Shown: positions 18,396-27,589 of the stretch, piece by piece
Numbering within the stretch: position 1 is the stretch's first letter
Layout of the letters: every line of letters starts with the position of its first letter
Source: an uncultured Pelagibacteraceae bacterium
GTDB taxonomy: Bacteria > Pseudomonadota > Alphaproteobacteria > Pelagibacterales > Pelagibacteraceae
Assembly (NCBI GenBank): GCA_902519695.1
Contig: CABYKN010000005.1
Span: 1 to 46,091 of the forward strand
DNA: 46,091 bases
Direction of reading: 5' to 3'
Position numbers and translations under genes: made by a program
Notes under the pieces: generated by a model
The model's input: the letters and a program-made list of their open reading frames with translations, nothing else
What the model was told of the DNA's origin: nothing
Databases searched by the model: none

Positions 18396-19467
18396 TAACC
18401 CTTAAAATCCCTATATTACAAATTAAAAAAAGAATTAACAACGGAGACCATACGGATACATGTATTGGCATCGCACCTTTACTGCCTAGCACACCTGAAA
18501 AGTAATTTAAATAGTAAACAACTACAGATATAAAAATTCCAAAGATAATTATGAAAAAATGTGATTTAAATTTTTTAAGTTTATTAATTATTATAAATCC
18601 CAGTATTGTCATTAAAATATAAAACAAAGGCATACTATATAGTTTGTTTAAATGTATTTTTACATCCATATTGGAATATCCAATTTTATAATAACTTGAT
18701 GATAATTTATGTAATTCATAAATATTTAAAGAATTTAAGTTGGAAAACAGGTTTGATATTATTTCACCATTGAATGAAGAGTTATAAACCAAACTTTTAA
18801 AATTTTGTTTATCACCTTCGTTTGTAAGTAATAAAACGTTGTTTAGTTGCCAATTATTGGAGACAATATTTGCAGTTTCAGCAGTAATAGTGCTTTTGTT
18901 ATTATAGTATTTATCCGCCTCTGTAATTGTAATTAATTCTAGTCGATTTTTGAAAAATTTTTCTGCATGAATGATATAAAGATTTTCATCAACTTCTTCT
19001 TTTATCCATAAACCATCATCATTAACTACTGCCAAATATTCGTTAGTATTTGAAAACCTATTTTTTATATCAAGGTATTTGCTTTTAAGATTTGATGAAA
19101 ATGAGTAATAAAATAGTAGTAAAAATACTCCAATAATTAATGTTATAGATGCCAAAAGTATAATTAATTTTGTATTACTTATTCCATTTGTATTTAAAAT
19201 TTCTAATTCGTTTTTATCTCGCAAACCAAGATAAAAAAATTTAACTGTAATTAGAAAAATAAATGGAAATATCTCAAAAACAATCGAAGGAGCATTAAGC
19301 ATTGATAGATAAACAATATAATACCCATTCGTATCATATTTTTCTGTAAATTTAATTTCTTCAAATATATTAATCAGAATAGCAATACAAAAAAAAACTA
19401 AGCTTACAACTATAAATTTTTTTACAAATATTAATGAAATATAACTTTGATATTTTTTTAAAATCAT
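18385..19467 (-). CDS. lptG: LPS export permease LptG
   Basis: One of the two inner-membrane subunits of the LptB2FG exporter that extracts LPS from the inner membrane. The 360-residue protein has the YjgP/YjgQ layout. Three N-terminal helices (about 14-34, 55-75, 98-120) precede a periplasmic beta-jellyroll (about 130-260) and three C-terminal helices (about 270-292, 298-318, 332-352). NTNGISNTKLI is the conserved cytoplasmic coupling segment. I call it LptG because it is the second of the pair and next to lptD, as usual; the two paralogues are hard to separate by sequence. It overlaps lptF by 4 nt (ATGA). Confidence 0.9.
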   Translation of the reverse strand: MILKKYQSYISLIFVKKFIVVSLVFFCIAILINIFEEIKFTEKYDTNGYYIVYLSMLNAPSIVFEIFPFIFLITVKFFYLGLRDKNELEILNTNGISNTKLIILLASITLIIGVFLLLFYYSFSSNLKSKYLDIKNRFSNTNEYLAVVNDDGLWIKEEVDENLYIIHAEKFFKNRLELITITEADKYYNNKSTITAETANIVSNNWQLNNVLLLTNEGDKQNFKSLVYNSSFNGEIISNLFSNLNSLNIYELHKLSSSYYKIGYSNMDVKIHLNKLYSMPLFYILMTILGFIIINKLKKFKSHFFIIIFGIFISVVVYYLNYFSGVLGSKGAMPIHVSVWSPLLILFLICNIGILRVNEN

Positions 19468-20594
19468 AGGTGGGATAATCTAAATTTTGTTTTAAAATTT
19501 ATTAGTAAATAAAAAAATAATATACAACTAATTGGTAACGACATAATAAATATTTCTATCTGATATGATAATTTTAAAAATTTGTATCCTAATTCAGAAA
19601 ATATAATAATCGCAAATCCAAACAAAAAAAGAAAAGTTTTAAAATAATTTTGTAAAAAATTATTTTTAGGTTTTATTATAATTAATGAACAAATCAGAGA
19701 AAGAATTATTATATATACTGGATTAATTAACCTTTTAAATATTTCCTGATATATATCTAGCAAAAGAAAAGAACTCTCATTACCACACCTTAAACTTTCA
19801 TTCTTTCTGTCATTAAAAAAATTTTTAATACAATAAATTAAAGATGAGGTCTCTGTTTCATCTAATTTTTTTTGTTTTCGTGTTTTTGTATTTAAATCTG
19901 AAATATAATATGTCGTTTCTTTAAAACCAATATTTAGACTACGATTATCATCTATATTAATTATTTTTCCATCTGTTAATTGAAAACTAAATCCCTTAGA
20001 ATTTTTTATTAACTCTCCTTTGCTAGCAATAATAATTTTATTTTCTTTGTCATTTATTTTTTCTTTTATGTAAATACCTTTTAAAATACCGTTGGTTTGA
20101 TAATTTTCTATGAAAATTGTTAAATTTTGCATAACATTAAGAAATTTTTTTTCTTGTATAAGTTTAGGAAAAAATTCAATAGATGAATTTTTTAAATATT
20201 CTTGTGATAAATTTTGAGTATAAGGAACAAAATACAAATTAAGTGACAATTGTAGTAAAACAAAAACTAAAGACAACTTTCCAATATAGTTTATAAAAGT
20301 AATTTTTTTAATTCCATTTGTCCAAAACACTAAAATTTCGTTGTTTTCCACATATCTATTTAAAATTACAAATAATGTTAAAAAATATGTAAAAATTAAT
20401 AATTTGCTAAAAATCTTAGGAAGATTTAATAAAGTGTAAAAAAGATAAACTTTAATCCCATGCCCTTGTTCGGACACTATATCAAGTAAATTTACTCCCT
20501 GAATAACCCATATTATTAGAGTTATTGATAATGTAGTTAGAAGAAAGAATAATATAATGTCTAAAGATAGTTTCTTATAAATTAATTTATTCAT
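19464..20594 (-). CDS. lptF: LPS export permease LptF
   Basis: Partner of LptG in the LPS exporter. From the ATG at 20594 the protein has 376 residues; a TTG four codons earlier (20606) is possible but less likely. It has three N-terminal helices, a coupling segment ILVFWTNGIKKITFI, a periplasmic domain with FIENYQTNGILKGIYI, and three C-terminal helices. It is the first gene of the lptF-lptG-lptD-surA-pdxA-rsmA run and diverges from pepA across 54 nt, the same divergence seen in many proteobacteria. No lptA, lptB or lptC is in the window. Confidence 0.9.
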   Translation of the reverse strand: MNKLIYKKLSLDIILFFLLTTLSITLIIWVIQGVNLLDIVSEQGHGIKVYLFYTLLNLPKIFSKLLIFTYFLTLFVILNRYVENNEILVFWTNGIKKITFINYIGKLSLVFVLLQLSLNLYFVPYTQNLSQEYLKNSSIEFFPKLIQEKKFLNVMQNLTIFIENYQTNGILKGIYIKEKINDKENKIIIASKGELIKNSKGFSFQLTDGKIINIDDNRSLNIGFKETTYYISDLNTKTRKQKKLDETETSSLIYCIKNFFNDRKNESLRCGNESSFLLLDIYQEIFKRLINPVYIIILSLICSLIIIKPKNNFLQNYFKTFLFLFGFAIIIFSELGYKFLKLSYQIEIFIMSLPISCILFFYLLINFKTKFRLSHL

Positions 20595-20648
20595 TGAAAT
20601 TAGCAATTTATTAAATATACAACAATATCTATTAAATATTTCAAAAAA

Positions 20649-22085
20649 ATGAAGCTAAAATTAGATTTTATAAATAAAGTTCCCAAAGAAGCTAAAGATA
20701 ATGAAATTATTTTAGTAAAAGATAAAGCTGCTAAAAATAAGTCGCTTAAATCTTTAAGTAAATTAATATTTAAAAATAAGTTATTTTTAGAGAAAAAGTT
20801 CTTTGTTCAAAATATAAAAGATAAAAATTATATTTTTGTTAATTGTATGAAGTCTAAAACTTCTTTAGATTACGAGAAGCTTGGATCTCAATTATATATT
20901 TTTTTAAAAAATAACAAAATTGAAATATCGTATTTTTTATCAAACTCGTCTTTTTTAACTAATGTTCAATTAGAAAAACTTTTACATGGAGCACAGCTTA
21001 AGTCTTACGAATTCGATGTTTATAAAACTCATAAAGAAAAAAATGAAATTAATAAATTATATGTAGTTGGAGAAAAAACTAAAAAATCAAATATATTAAG
21101 AAACAAATTAAATTCACTTTTAGAAGGTGTTTTTCTTACCAGAGATCTTGTGTCAGAACCAGGAAATGTTCTTCATCCAGATGAATATGCTAAACGCATA
21201 ACCAAATTAAGAAAGTTAGGATTAAAAGTTGTTGTATATGATCAAAAAAAATTAAAAAAGATGGGTATGAATGCTTTATTAGGTGTAGGTCAAGGAAGTG
21301 TGAGAGGATCATATTTAGTCACAATAGAATGGAATGGTGCGAAAAATAAAACTAAACCATTAGGATTTGTCGGAAAGGGTGTATGTTTTGATACAGGGGG
21401 TTATTCATTAAAACCAGCAAAATTTATGGAAGATATGACATACGATATGGCAGGATCAGCTACTGTTGTTGGTTTAATGAAAACACTTGCGCTAAGAAAA
21501 TCAAAAATTAATGCTGTAGGAGTTGTTGGTCTTGTGGAAAATATGGTAAGTGGAAATGCTCAAAGACCTGGAGATATAGTAAAGTCTTATAGTGGAAAAA
21601 CTATAGAAGTTTTAAATACTGATGCCGAAGGTAGATTAGTTTTAGCTGACGCCTTAACATTTACAGAAGAAAAATTTAAACCTCAATTTATAGTTGACTT
21701 AGCAACATTAACTGGAGCTATAATTGTTTCTCTCGGTTCTGAGTATGCAGGCTTATTTTCAAATAATGATAAATTATCAAAACAACTAATTGATGCAGGA
21801 GAGAGTGTAGAAGAAAAACTTTGGAGAATGCCTTTAAACGAAAATTTCGATAAATTGATAAATTCTAAAAATGCAGATATGCAAAATATTAATTACGTAG
21901 GCGGTGCAGGATCTACAACAGCAGCACAATTTTTACAAAGGTTTATAATAAATAAAACTCCTTGGGCTCACTTAGATATTGCAGGCATGGCATTTTCAAA
22001 ATATGGAGGAGCACTAAACTCTGGTGGAGCAACTGGTTATGGAGTTAGATTATTAAATAAATTAATCGAGGATAATTATGAGTGA
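20649..22085 (+). CDS. pepA: Leucyl aminopeptidase, M17 family
   Basis: A cytosolic two-metal aminopeptidase that removes N-terminal residues from peptides. The 478-residue protein has the M17 active site: K243 and D248 (GKGVCFDTGG), catalytic K255, D266 (YDMAGSA), and D325, E327 and R329 in NTDAEGRLVLADAL. GAGSTTAAQFLQRF and WAHLDIAGMA are the usual C-terminal blocks. E. coli PepA also binds DNA, but that cannot be judged here. It overlaps ndk by 8 nt; many alphaproteobacteria have holC between the two genes. Confidence 0.96.
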   Translation: MKLKLDFINKVPKEAKDNEIILVKDKAAKNKSLKSLSKLIFKNKLFLEKKFFVQNIKDKNYIFVNCMKSKTSLDYEKLGSQLYIFLKNNKIEISYFLSNSSFLTNVQLEKLLHGAQLKSYEFDVYKTHKEKNEINKLYVVGEKTKKSNILRNKLNSLLEGVFLTRDLVSEPGNVLHPDEYAKRITKLRKLGLKVVVYDQKKLKKMGMNALLGVGQGSVRGSYLVTIEWNGAKNKTKPLGFVGKGVCFDTGGYSLKPAKFMEDMTYDMAGSATVVGLMKTLALRKSKINAVGVVGLVENMVSGNAQRPGDIVKSYSGKTIEVLNTDAEGRLVLADALTFTEEKFKPQFIVDLATLTGAIIVSLGSEYAGLFSNNDKLSKQLIDAGESVEEKLWRMPLNENFDKLINSKNADMQNINYVGGAGSTTAAQFLQRFIINKTPWAHLDIAGMAFSKYGGALNSGGATGYGVRLLNKLIEDNYE

Positions 22086-22488
22086 TATTGAACAAACTCT
22101 GTCAATTATTAAACCAGATGCAGTAGAAAGAAATTTGCAAGATCAAATTAAACAAGAATTTATAAACAAAGGATTTGAGATAAAAAAAGAAAAAAAAATT
22201 CATATATCTAAAGAAGAAGCTGAAAGATTTTATAAAGTACACGAGTCCAAACCGTTTTACAACGATTTGTGCGCTTATTTATCTTCAGGTCCTATTGTTG
22301 TTATGACTTTGCAAAGAGAAAACGCTGTTATGGAAAATAGAAAGTTAATGGGAGCAACAAATCCAGTTGATGCGGAGGAGGGCACTTTACGGAAAAAGTA
22401 CGGTATTTCTATTGATAAAAACTCAGTTCATGGCTCAGACAGTCTTGAAAATGCAAAAATTGAATTAGATTTTTTTTTTAATAATTAG
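22078..22488 (+). CDS. ndk: Nucleoside diphosphate kinase
   Basis: Transfers the gamma-phosphate of ATP to nucleoside diphosphates through a phosphohistidine. The 136-residue protein begins QTLSIIKPDAVERN. It has MGATNPVDAEEGTLRKKYG and the catalytic histidine H118 in NSVHGSDS. The length is typical. Its ATG lies inside the end of pepA, and its end overlaps convergent purN by 11 nt. Confidence 0.97.
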   Translation: MSDIEQTLSIIKPDAVERNLQDQIKQEFINKGFEIKKEKKIHISKEEAERFYKVHESKPFYNDLCAYLSSGPIVVMTLQRENAVMENRKLMGATNPVDAEEGTLRKKYGISIDKNSVHGSDSLENAKIELDFFFNN

Positions 22489-23056
22489 TTAATAATTTAA
22501 TAATTGCTTTTGGGTATATTTTATGCTCAATTTTTAATACTTTTTTTTTTAAACTATTGACACTATCAGATTTTAGAATTTTTACTTTTTCTTGTAATAT
22601 TATTTTTCCTGAATCTAATTTATCATTAACAATATGAACTGTTGCCCCAGAATATTTCTCTTTATTTAGAATTGCTCTATTATGTGTATTTAATCCTCTA
22701 TATTTAGGGAGAAGAGATGGATGAATATTAAGTATAGGTATATAGACATTTGTGATAAATTTACGAGAAAGTATTTTCATAAATCCAGCTAAACAAATTA
22801 AATCAATATTATTTTTTTTTAATAATTTTAAAGCACGATTTTCAAAACTTTCCCTGTCAGAATATTTAATAAAGATATTGTTAATTTTAGATTTTTTTGC
22901 ATATTCCAATCCTTTTGCATCAGAATTATCTGTAATAACCAAAGCAATTCTGATTAAAGATTTTTTTGTTTTTGAATATTTTATCAATGAACTTAGATTG
23001 CTCCCTCTTCCACTTATGAAGACTGCAGTATTAGTTTTACCAAATGATTTTTCCAC
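22478..23056 (-). CDS. purN: Phosphoribosylglycinamide formyltransferase (PurN)
   Basis: Transfers formyl from 10-formyl-THF to GAR in purine synthesis. The 192-residue protein has FISGRGSNLSSL at the N-terminus, the catalytic Asn-His pair in LNIHPSLLPKYRGLNTH, and the catalytic Asp in VNDKLDSGKII. The only sensible start is GTG at 23056, which lies 20 nt inside purM, so the two are translationally linked. The 3' end overlaps ndk. purM-purN is a classic operon. Confidence 0.95.
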   Translation of the reverse strand: MEKSFGKTNTAVFISGRGSNLSSLIKYSKTKKSLIRIALVITDNSDAKGLEYAKKSKINNIFIKYSDRESFENRALKLLKKNNIDLICLAGFMKILSRKFITNVYIPILNIHPSLLPKYRGLNTHNRAILNKEKYSGATVHIVNDKLDSGKIILQEKVKILKSDSVNSLKKKVLKIEHKIYPKAIIKLLTNY

Positions 23057-24059
23057 TTAATTTTACTTTTTTCGAACTTTTTGTAATTTTTCCAATTATG
23101 TAAGGTTTATATCTTTTTGGAAAAAATTTAATTATTTTTTTATAATTTGAAGATTTTACTATTAAACAAAAACCAACACCACAATTGAAAGTTTTTATCA
23201 TTTCTTGATCACTAATACCTTGGCTCTTAAGCCACTTAAATATACTCAGACTTTTTATTTTACCTAAATTAATTTCAGCACAATAATTATCAGGAATTAT
23301 TCTTTTAATATTATCCTCTAAGCCCCCTCCAGTGATATTTGCACAAGCATTTAAATATTTTTTGTTTATTAATTTTAATACATGTATTACATATATTTTT
23401 GTAGGCACTAATAATTCCTTCTTTAAGAAAAAATTTTTTTTTAAATTAATATTCTTTTTCTTTATAATATGTCTTACTAAAGAAAATCCATTTGAGTGAA
23501 GACCACTTGAAGGTAATGCCAATACTAAATCATTTTCTTTTATTTTGTTTAATAATATTTTATCTTTATCTACTAAACCCAAAGAAAATCCTGCAATATC
23601 AAATTTTCCTTTAGAATATGTTCCAGGCATTTCAGCTGTTTCACCACCAACTAGTTCACAACCAGCTAATTTACATCCTTTAATAATTCCTTTAATTATA
23701 TTTTTTAATTTTTTTGTATCAATCTTTTCAACTGATATGTAATCTAAAAAAAGCAAAGGCTTCGCCCCTTGAACTATAAGGTCATTTACACACATTGCTA
23801 CAAGATCAATTCCAATTGTATCAAATTTATTTAGCTGATTTGCTACTTCGATTTTTGTACCAACACCATCAGTACTAGTTACAAGATATGGGTTTTTTAA
23901 ATTATTTGGCAGTTTTGTAAGCGCTCCAAATCCTCCAATATTCTTAAAATGACCACTTTTTTTTGATTTTTTTGTACTTGAAGATATAAATTTAACGAAC
24001 TTATCTGCTTTTTTTATGCTTACACCACTTTTTTCATATGTAAAATTTTTAGATCTCAT
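23037..24059 (-). CDS. purM: Phosphoribosylformylglycinamidine cyclo-ligase (PurM)
   Basis: Closes the imidazole ring to form AIR with ATP. The 340-residue protein starts with FTYEKSGVSIKKADKFV and contains the nucleotide-binding LVTSTDGVGTK, GIDLVAMCVNDLIVQGA, GCELVGGETAEMPG and the late ITGGGLEDNI. The length is standard. It starts only 9 nt from the divergent DUF2066 gene, so its promoter must lie inside that gene's coding sequence, and vice versa. Confidence 0.97.
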   Translation of the reverse strand: MRSKNFTYEKSGVSIKKADKFVKFISSSTKKSKKSGHFKNIGGFGALTKLPNNLKNPYLVTSTDGVGTKIEVANQLNKFDTIGIDLVAMCVNDLIVQGAKPLLFLDYISVEKIDTKKLKNIIKGIIKGCKLAGCELVGGETAEMPGTYSKGKFDIAGFSLGLVDKDKILLNKIKENDLVLALPSSGLHSNGFSLVRHIIKKKNINLKKNFFLKKELLVPTKIYVIHVLKLINKKYLNACANITGGGLEDNIKRIIPDNYCAEINLGKIKSLSIFKWLKSQGISDQEMIKTFNCGVGFCLIVKSSNYKKIIKFFPKRYKPYIIGKITKSSKKVKLSGKIIW

Positions 24060-24068
24060 GTTTAAGCT

Positions 24069-25145
24069 ATGTTTTTAATTAATTATAAAATTAACAGTTA
24101 CTTATACTTTTTTTTTTTACTTTTGATTTTAATTTTTATCAAGTTTTCCACAGATAAAGTATTAGCGGATAGTTACACAGTCAAAAATATTAATGTTCAA
24201 GAACAATACGATATAAATTTTAATAAAGAGGAAGTAATAAGCAAAGGTTTTAAAAAAGCATTCAATACATTAATTTTTAGAATTGTAGAAAATAAAGATA
24301 AAAAAATATTTAAAGATGTGTCAAAAAATAAAATAAGTACCTTAATCGACAATTTTTCAATAACAAATGAAAAATTTGTAAATAATAATTATAATGTCGA
24401 TTTTGAAGTAAAGTTTGATAAAAAAAAATTACTATCATTTATTAGAGAAAAAAATGTTATATCTTCAGTGCCTAAAAATACAGATATTCTTTTTATACCA
24501 ATTTTAATTGATATCCAGAGTAATGAAATTAAATATTTTAATCAAAACTATTTTTATAATAATTGGAATAATATTAATAAAAATTATTTTCTACTAAATT
24601 ATAGTTTGCCAAATGAAAATATTGAAAATTTTCGTTTTTTTCAAAGAATAAAAAATAATATTGAGAATAATGATTTATCTGAAATTATAAATAAATATAA
24701 TTTTAATAATGTTTTTGTTGTAATATTTTACAAAAATAAAAAAAATTTAAAAATATTTTCTAAAATTAGTTTTTCAAATTCAAATTTTAATTTTAATTTA
24801 AATCAAAATAATATTGATTATCAAGATAATGAAATGTTAGATCAGATTATCCTAAATTTAAAAAATATATATGAAGATAAGTGGAAGTTAATTAATAAAA
24901 TAAACACTTCAATTACAATTCCTATCAAAATTTCAATTAAAAACAGTAATTTTACAATCTCAGATAAGTTTGAAAATATATTAAATCAATCAGATTTTGT
25001 ATATGAATATGAAATAGAAAAGATGAGTAGTAAAGAAATTATATATAAAATAATTTATAATAACAGCCCTGATAAATTTCTAAATGCTTTAAAAATAAGT
25101 GGTATAAATATAAATTCATCTAAATATGTTTGGGAAATAGAATGA
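24069..25145 (+). CDS. DUF2066 protein, exported, function unknown
   Basis: A 358-residue protein with a long hydrophobic N-terminal segment (about residues 11-26) ending near KVLA, a signal peptide or membrane anchor. After it comes YTVKNINVQEQYDINFNKEEVISKGFKKAF and FDVDFEVKFDKKKL-like strands, resembling the N-terminal domain of DUF2066 proteins. I also rely on context: in alphaproteobacteria a DUF2066 gene commonly lies between purM and the hda-like gene, exactly as here. The rest of the sequence is very asparagine/lysine-rich and poorly conserved. Its stop overlaps the next gene's ATG (ATGA). The role is unknown; a periplasmic location is likely. Confidence 0.7.
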   Translation: MFLINYKINSYLYFFFLLLILIFIKFSTDKVLADSYTVKNINVQEQYDINFNKEEVISKGFKKAFNTLIFRIVENKDKKIFKDVSKNKISTLIDNFSITNEKFVNNNYNVDFEVKFDKKKLLSFIREKNVISSVPKNTDILFIPILIDIQSNEIKYFNQNYFYNNWNNINKNYFLLNYSLPNENIENFRFFQRIKNNIENNDLSEIINKYNFNNVFVVIFYKNKKNLKIFSKISFSNSNFNFNLNQNNIDYQDNEMLDQIILNLKNIYEDKWKLINKINTSITIPIKISIKNSNFTISDKFENILNQSDFVYEYEIEKMSSKEIIYKIIYNNSPDKFLNALKISGININSSKYVWEIE

Positions 25146-25801
25146 GGGAATTGGATCAAAAACTTTTAGACTTTGGAATTTCAGAAAGTTTTGATGAAAA
25201 TGATTATTATGTATCTAAAAGTAATTATTTTGCAAAAAATATTATAGAAGCTTGGCCTAATTGGGAAAAAAAAATTGTCAACTTAACTGGCGAAGAATAT
25301 TCTGGCAAAACACACTTATCAAATATATTTAAAAAAAAAAGTAAGGCACTTTATTTATATAGCAACAATATAGACGAACATGCTTTAAGAAAAATTAAGC
25401 TTTCAAACAATATTATAATTGAAAATTTAGATGAAAGTTTTAACGAAAGACTTCTTTATTCAATATTTAACCTGGTTGAACAAGACAATAAATATTTGTT
25501 AATCTCTTCGAAAAAACCAATAGATGCAATGAAATTCACATTGCCAGATCTATTATCAAGATTAAAGAATTGTATAATAGCCAAAATTGAACAGCCAGAC
25601 GATGATTTGATTTATGCAATAATTTTAAAAAATTTCTCAGATAGGCAAATTAAGTTAGATAACAAAATTATAGATTATATTATTAAAAGAATTGCTAGAT
25701 CGTATAGAAAAATGCATGAATTTATATATAAGATTGATGAATTGAGTTTAAAGAAAAAGAAATCTATTAACTTTAAAATAATAAAAGAGATAATAAATTG
25801 A
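25142..25801 (+). CDS. hdaA: DnaA-related AAA+ protein (HdaA/Hda-like)
   Basis: A 219-residue protein related to domain III of DnaA. It has a Walker A-like loop GEEYSGKTHL, a Walker B-like IIIENLD, and the sensor-type LISSKKPIDAMKF and DLLSRLKNCIIAKIEQPDD, then a small helical lid (about 150-215). There is no DNA-binding domain IV, as in Hda. Hda proteins bind the beta clamp and stimulate ATP hydrolysis by DnaA to stop re-initiation. The N-terminal LDQKLLDFGI is a candidate clamp-binding segment (inference). I start at the ATG at 25142, which overlaps the DUF2066 stop as ATGA; an ATG at 25130 is possible. The stop overlaps aspS as TTGA. Confidence 0.83.
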   Translation: MRELDQKLLDFGISESFDENDYYVSKSNYFAKNIIEAWPNWEKKIVNLTGEEYSGKTHLSNIFKKKSKALYLYSNNIDEHALRKIKLSNNIIIENLDESFNERLLYSIFNLVEQDNKYLLISSKKPIDAMKFTLPDLLSRLKNCIIAKIEQPDDDLIYAIILKNFSDRQIKLDNKIIDYIIKRIARSYRKMHEFIYKIDELSLKKKKSINFKIIKEIIN

Positions 25802-27579
25802 ATAAATACAGAACACATACCTGCGGAGAGTTAACTTTAAATAACAAAGATCAAACAATAAAGTTATCAGGTTGGATAAATAAGAAAAGAGATCATGGAA
25901 ATCTATTATTTTTAGATTTAAGAGATCATTATGGACTTACTCAATGTGTAATTGATGAAAGTAAAAAAATTTTTAAAGAAATAGAAAAACTCCCATTAGA
26001 AACTGTACTACAAGTTGAAGGTAAAGTTTTAGTTAGAGAAAAAGATACAATTAACGAAAATTTAAATACCGGAGAAATTGAAGTGGGAATTGAAAAATTT
26101 AAAATACTTGCAAGAACTAAAGAATTACCATTGCCTGTTTTTTCAGATCAAGAATACTCTGAGGAAATTAGATTAAAGTACAGATTCTTAGATTTAAGGA
26201 GAAATAAAATTCATAGTAATATTATTTTAAGATCTAAAATTATTTCATTTATTAGAACTGAAATGCAAAAATATGGTTTTCTAGAATATCAAACACCTAT
26301 ATTAACATCATCTAGCCCAGAAGGTGCTAGAGATTTTTTAGTACCAAGTAGATTAAACCCCGGTAAATTTTACGCTTTACCACAAGCACCACAACAATTT
26401 AAACAATTAATCATGGTGTCTGGTTTTGATAAATATTTTCAAATTGCACCGTGTTTTAGAGACGAAGACGCAAGGGCAGACAGAAGTCCAGGAGAGTTTT
26501 ATCAACTTGACCTGGAAATGTCTTTTGTAGAACAAGAGGATGTATTCAAAATAGTTGAAGAGTTATTTGTAAAATTATTCAAAAAATTCTCTTCTAAAAA
26601 GTTACTCCATGAAAAATTTCCCAGAATTCCTTTTGATAAGGCTATGCTTAAATATGGTTCTGACAAACCAGATTTGAGAAATCCTTTGGAAATAGTTGAT
26701 ATTACTGAAATTTTTAAAAGAGATGATGTTAAATTTGAAATATTTAAAAAATTAGTAATTAAAGGATCGATTGTTAGGGGAATTGTTACAAAAAATACAT
26801 CTGAAAAACCTAGAAGTTTTTTTGATGGAATTGATAAATGGGCAAAAGATGAAGGATCTTCGGGTCTTGCGTATTTTTCCATAGAAAATTCTGACAAATT
26901 GAGCGCCAAAGGACCTGTGGGAAAATTTTTTTCTGAAGAAGCCCTGAAAGAGATAATGATAAAAATGAATGCTGAGGTAGGTGATACAGTATTTATGTCT
27001 TGCGGGAATAAATCTGAAGTTGAGAAATTATTAAGTAATGCGAGAAATAAAATAGCAAATGAATTAAATTTAATTGACGAAAATGTTTTTTCATTTTGTT
27101 GGGTAGTTGACTATCCAATGTTTGAAATAGATGAAAATACAAAAAAGATTGAATTTAGCCACAATCCTTTTTCTATGCCCCAAGGTGATACTGATAAATT
27201 AGATCTCTCAGAACCCTTGAAACTTAAAGCTTTTCAATATGATATTGTCTGTAACGGCATTGAATTGTCTTCTGGAGCAATCAGGAACCACAAACCTGAC
27301 TTAATGTATAAATTATTTCAAATTGCTGGCTACTCAAAGGAAACAGTGAACGAGAAATTTAGTGGAATGATTAATGCTTTAAGCTATGGAGCACCTCCGC
27401 ATGGCGGTATTGCTCCTGGAATAGATAGGATCGTCATGTTACTTGCAGAAGAAAAAAATATTAGAGAAGTTACGATGTTTCCGATGAATCAAAATGCCCA
27501 AGATTTAATGATGAATGCACCGTCAGAAGTAGACGAAAATCAATTAAAAGAACTTAATATTTCAAAAAAAAAAAAATAA
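25798..27579 (+). CDS. aspS: Aspartyl-tRNA synthetase
   Basis: Charges tRNA with aspartate. The 593-residue bacterial-type enzyme has an N-terminal OB-fold (about residues 1-105), class II motifs (YRFLDLRRN, FRDEDARADRSPGEFYQLDLEM, GIAPGIDRIVML) and the bacterial GAD insertion (about 285-420). The start is a TTG at 25798 that overlaps the stop of the Hda-like gene by four bases; the next residues NKYRTHTCGEL fit family N-termini. His33 in KKRDHGNL matches the histidine reported for non-discriminating enzymes that also charge tRNA-Asn. The gene ends with four Lys coded by a 13-base A run and abuts the stop of the convergent next gene. Confidence 0.96.
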   Translation: MNKYRTHTCGELTLNNKDQTIKLSGWINKKRDHGNLLFLDLRDHYGLTQCVIDESKKIFKEIEKLPLETVLQVEGKVLVREKDTINENLNTGEIEVGIEKFKILARTKELPLPVFSDQEYSEEIRLKYRFLDLRRNKIHSNIILRSKIISFIRTEMQKYGFLEYQTPILTSSSPEGARDFLVPSRLNPGKFYALPQAPQQFKQLIMVSGFDKYFQIAPCFRDEDARADRSPGEFYQLDLEMSFVEQEDVFKIVEELFVKLFKKFSSKKLLHEKFPRIPFDKAMLKYGSDKPDLRNPLEIVDITEIFKRDDVKFEIFKKLVIKGSIVRGIVTKNTSEKPRSFFDGIDKWAKDEGSSGLAYFSIENSDKLSAKGPVGKFFSEEALKEIMIKMNAEVGDTVFMSCGNKSEVEKLLSNARNKIANELNLIDENVFSFCWVVDYPMFEIDENTKKIEFSHNPFSMPQGDTDKLDLSEPLKLKAFQYDIVCNGIELSSGAIRNHKPDLMYKLFQIAGYSKETVNEKFSGMINALSYGAPPHGGIAPGIDRIVMLLAEEKNIREVTMFPMNQNAQDLMMNAPSEVDENQLKELNISKKKK

Positions 27580-27589
27580 TTATTTTTTT
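27564..27589. repeat. A13-TAATTA-T7 palindromic junction at convergent gene ends
   Basis: Thirteen A (27564-27576), then TAATTA, then seven T (27583-27589). The central part A7-TAATTA-T7 is a perfect 20-bp palindrome. TAA (27577-27579) is the aspS stop and TTA (27580-27582) is the stop of the convergent NrdJ-like gene. On either strand an RNA would end in an A-U hairpin; with no G-C pairs I do not call it a terminator. Confidence 0.6.

Noticed and set aside
26502..26909. Minus-strand open frame of 135 codons inside aspS
   Set aside because: Shadow of a strongly conserved gene with all class II motifs on the plus strand.
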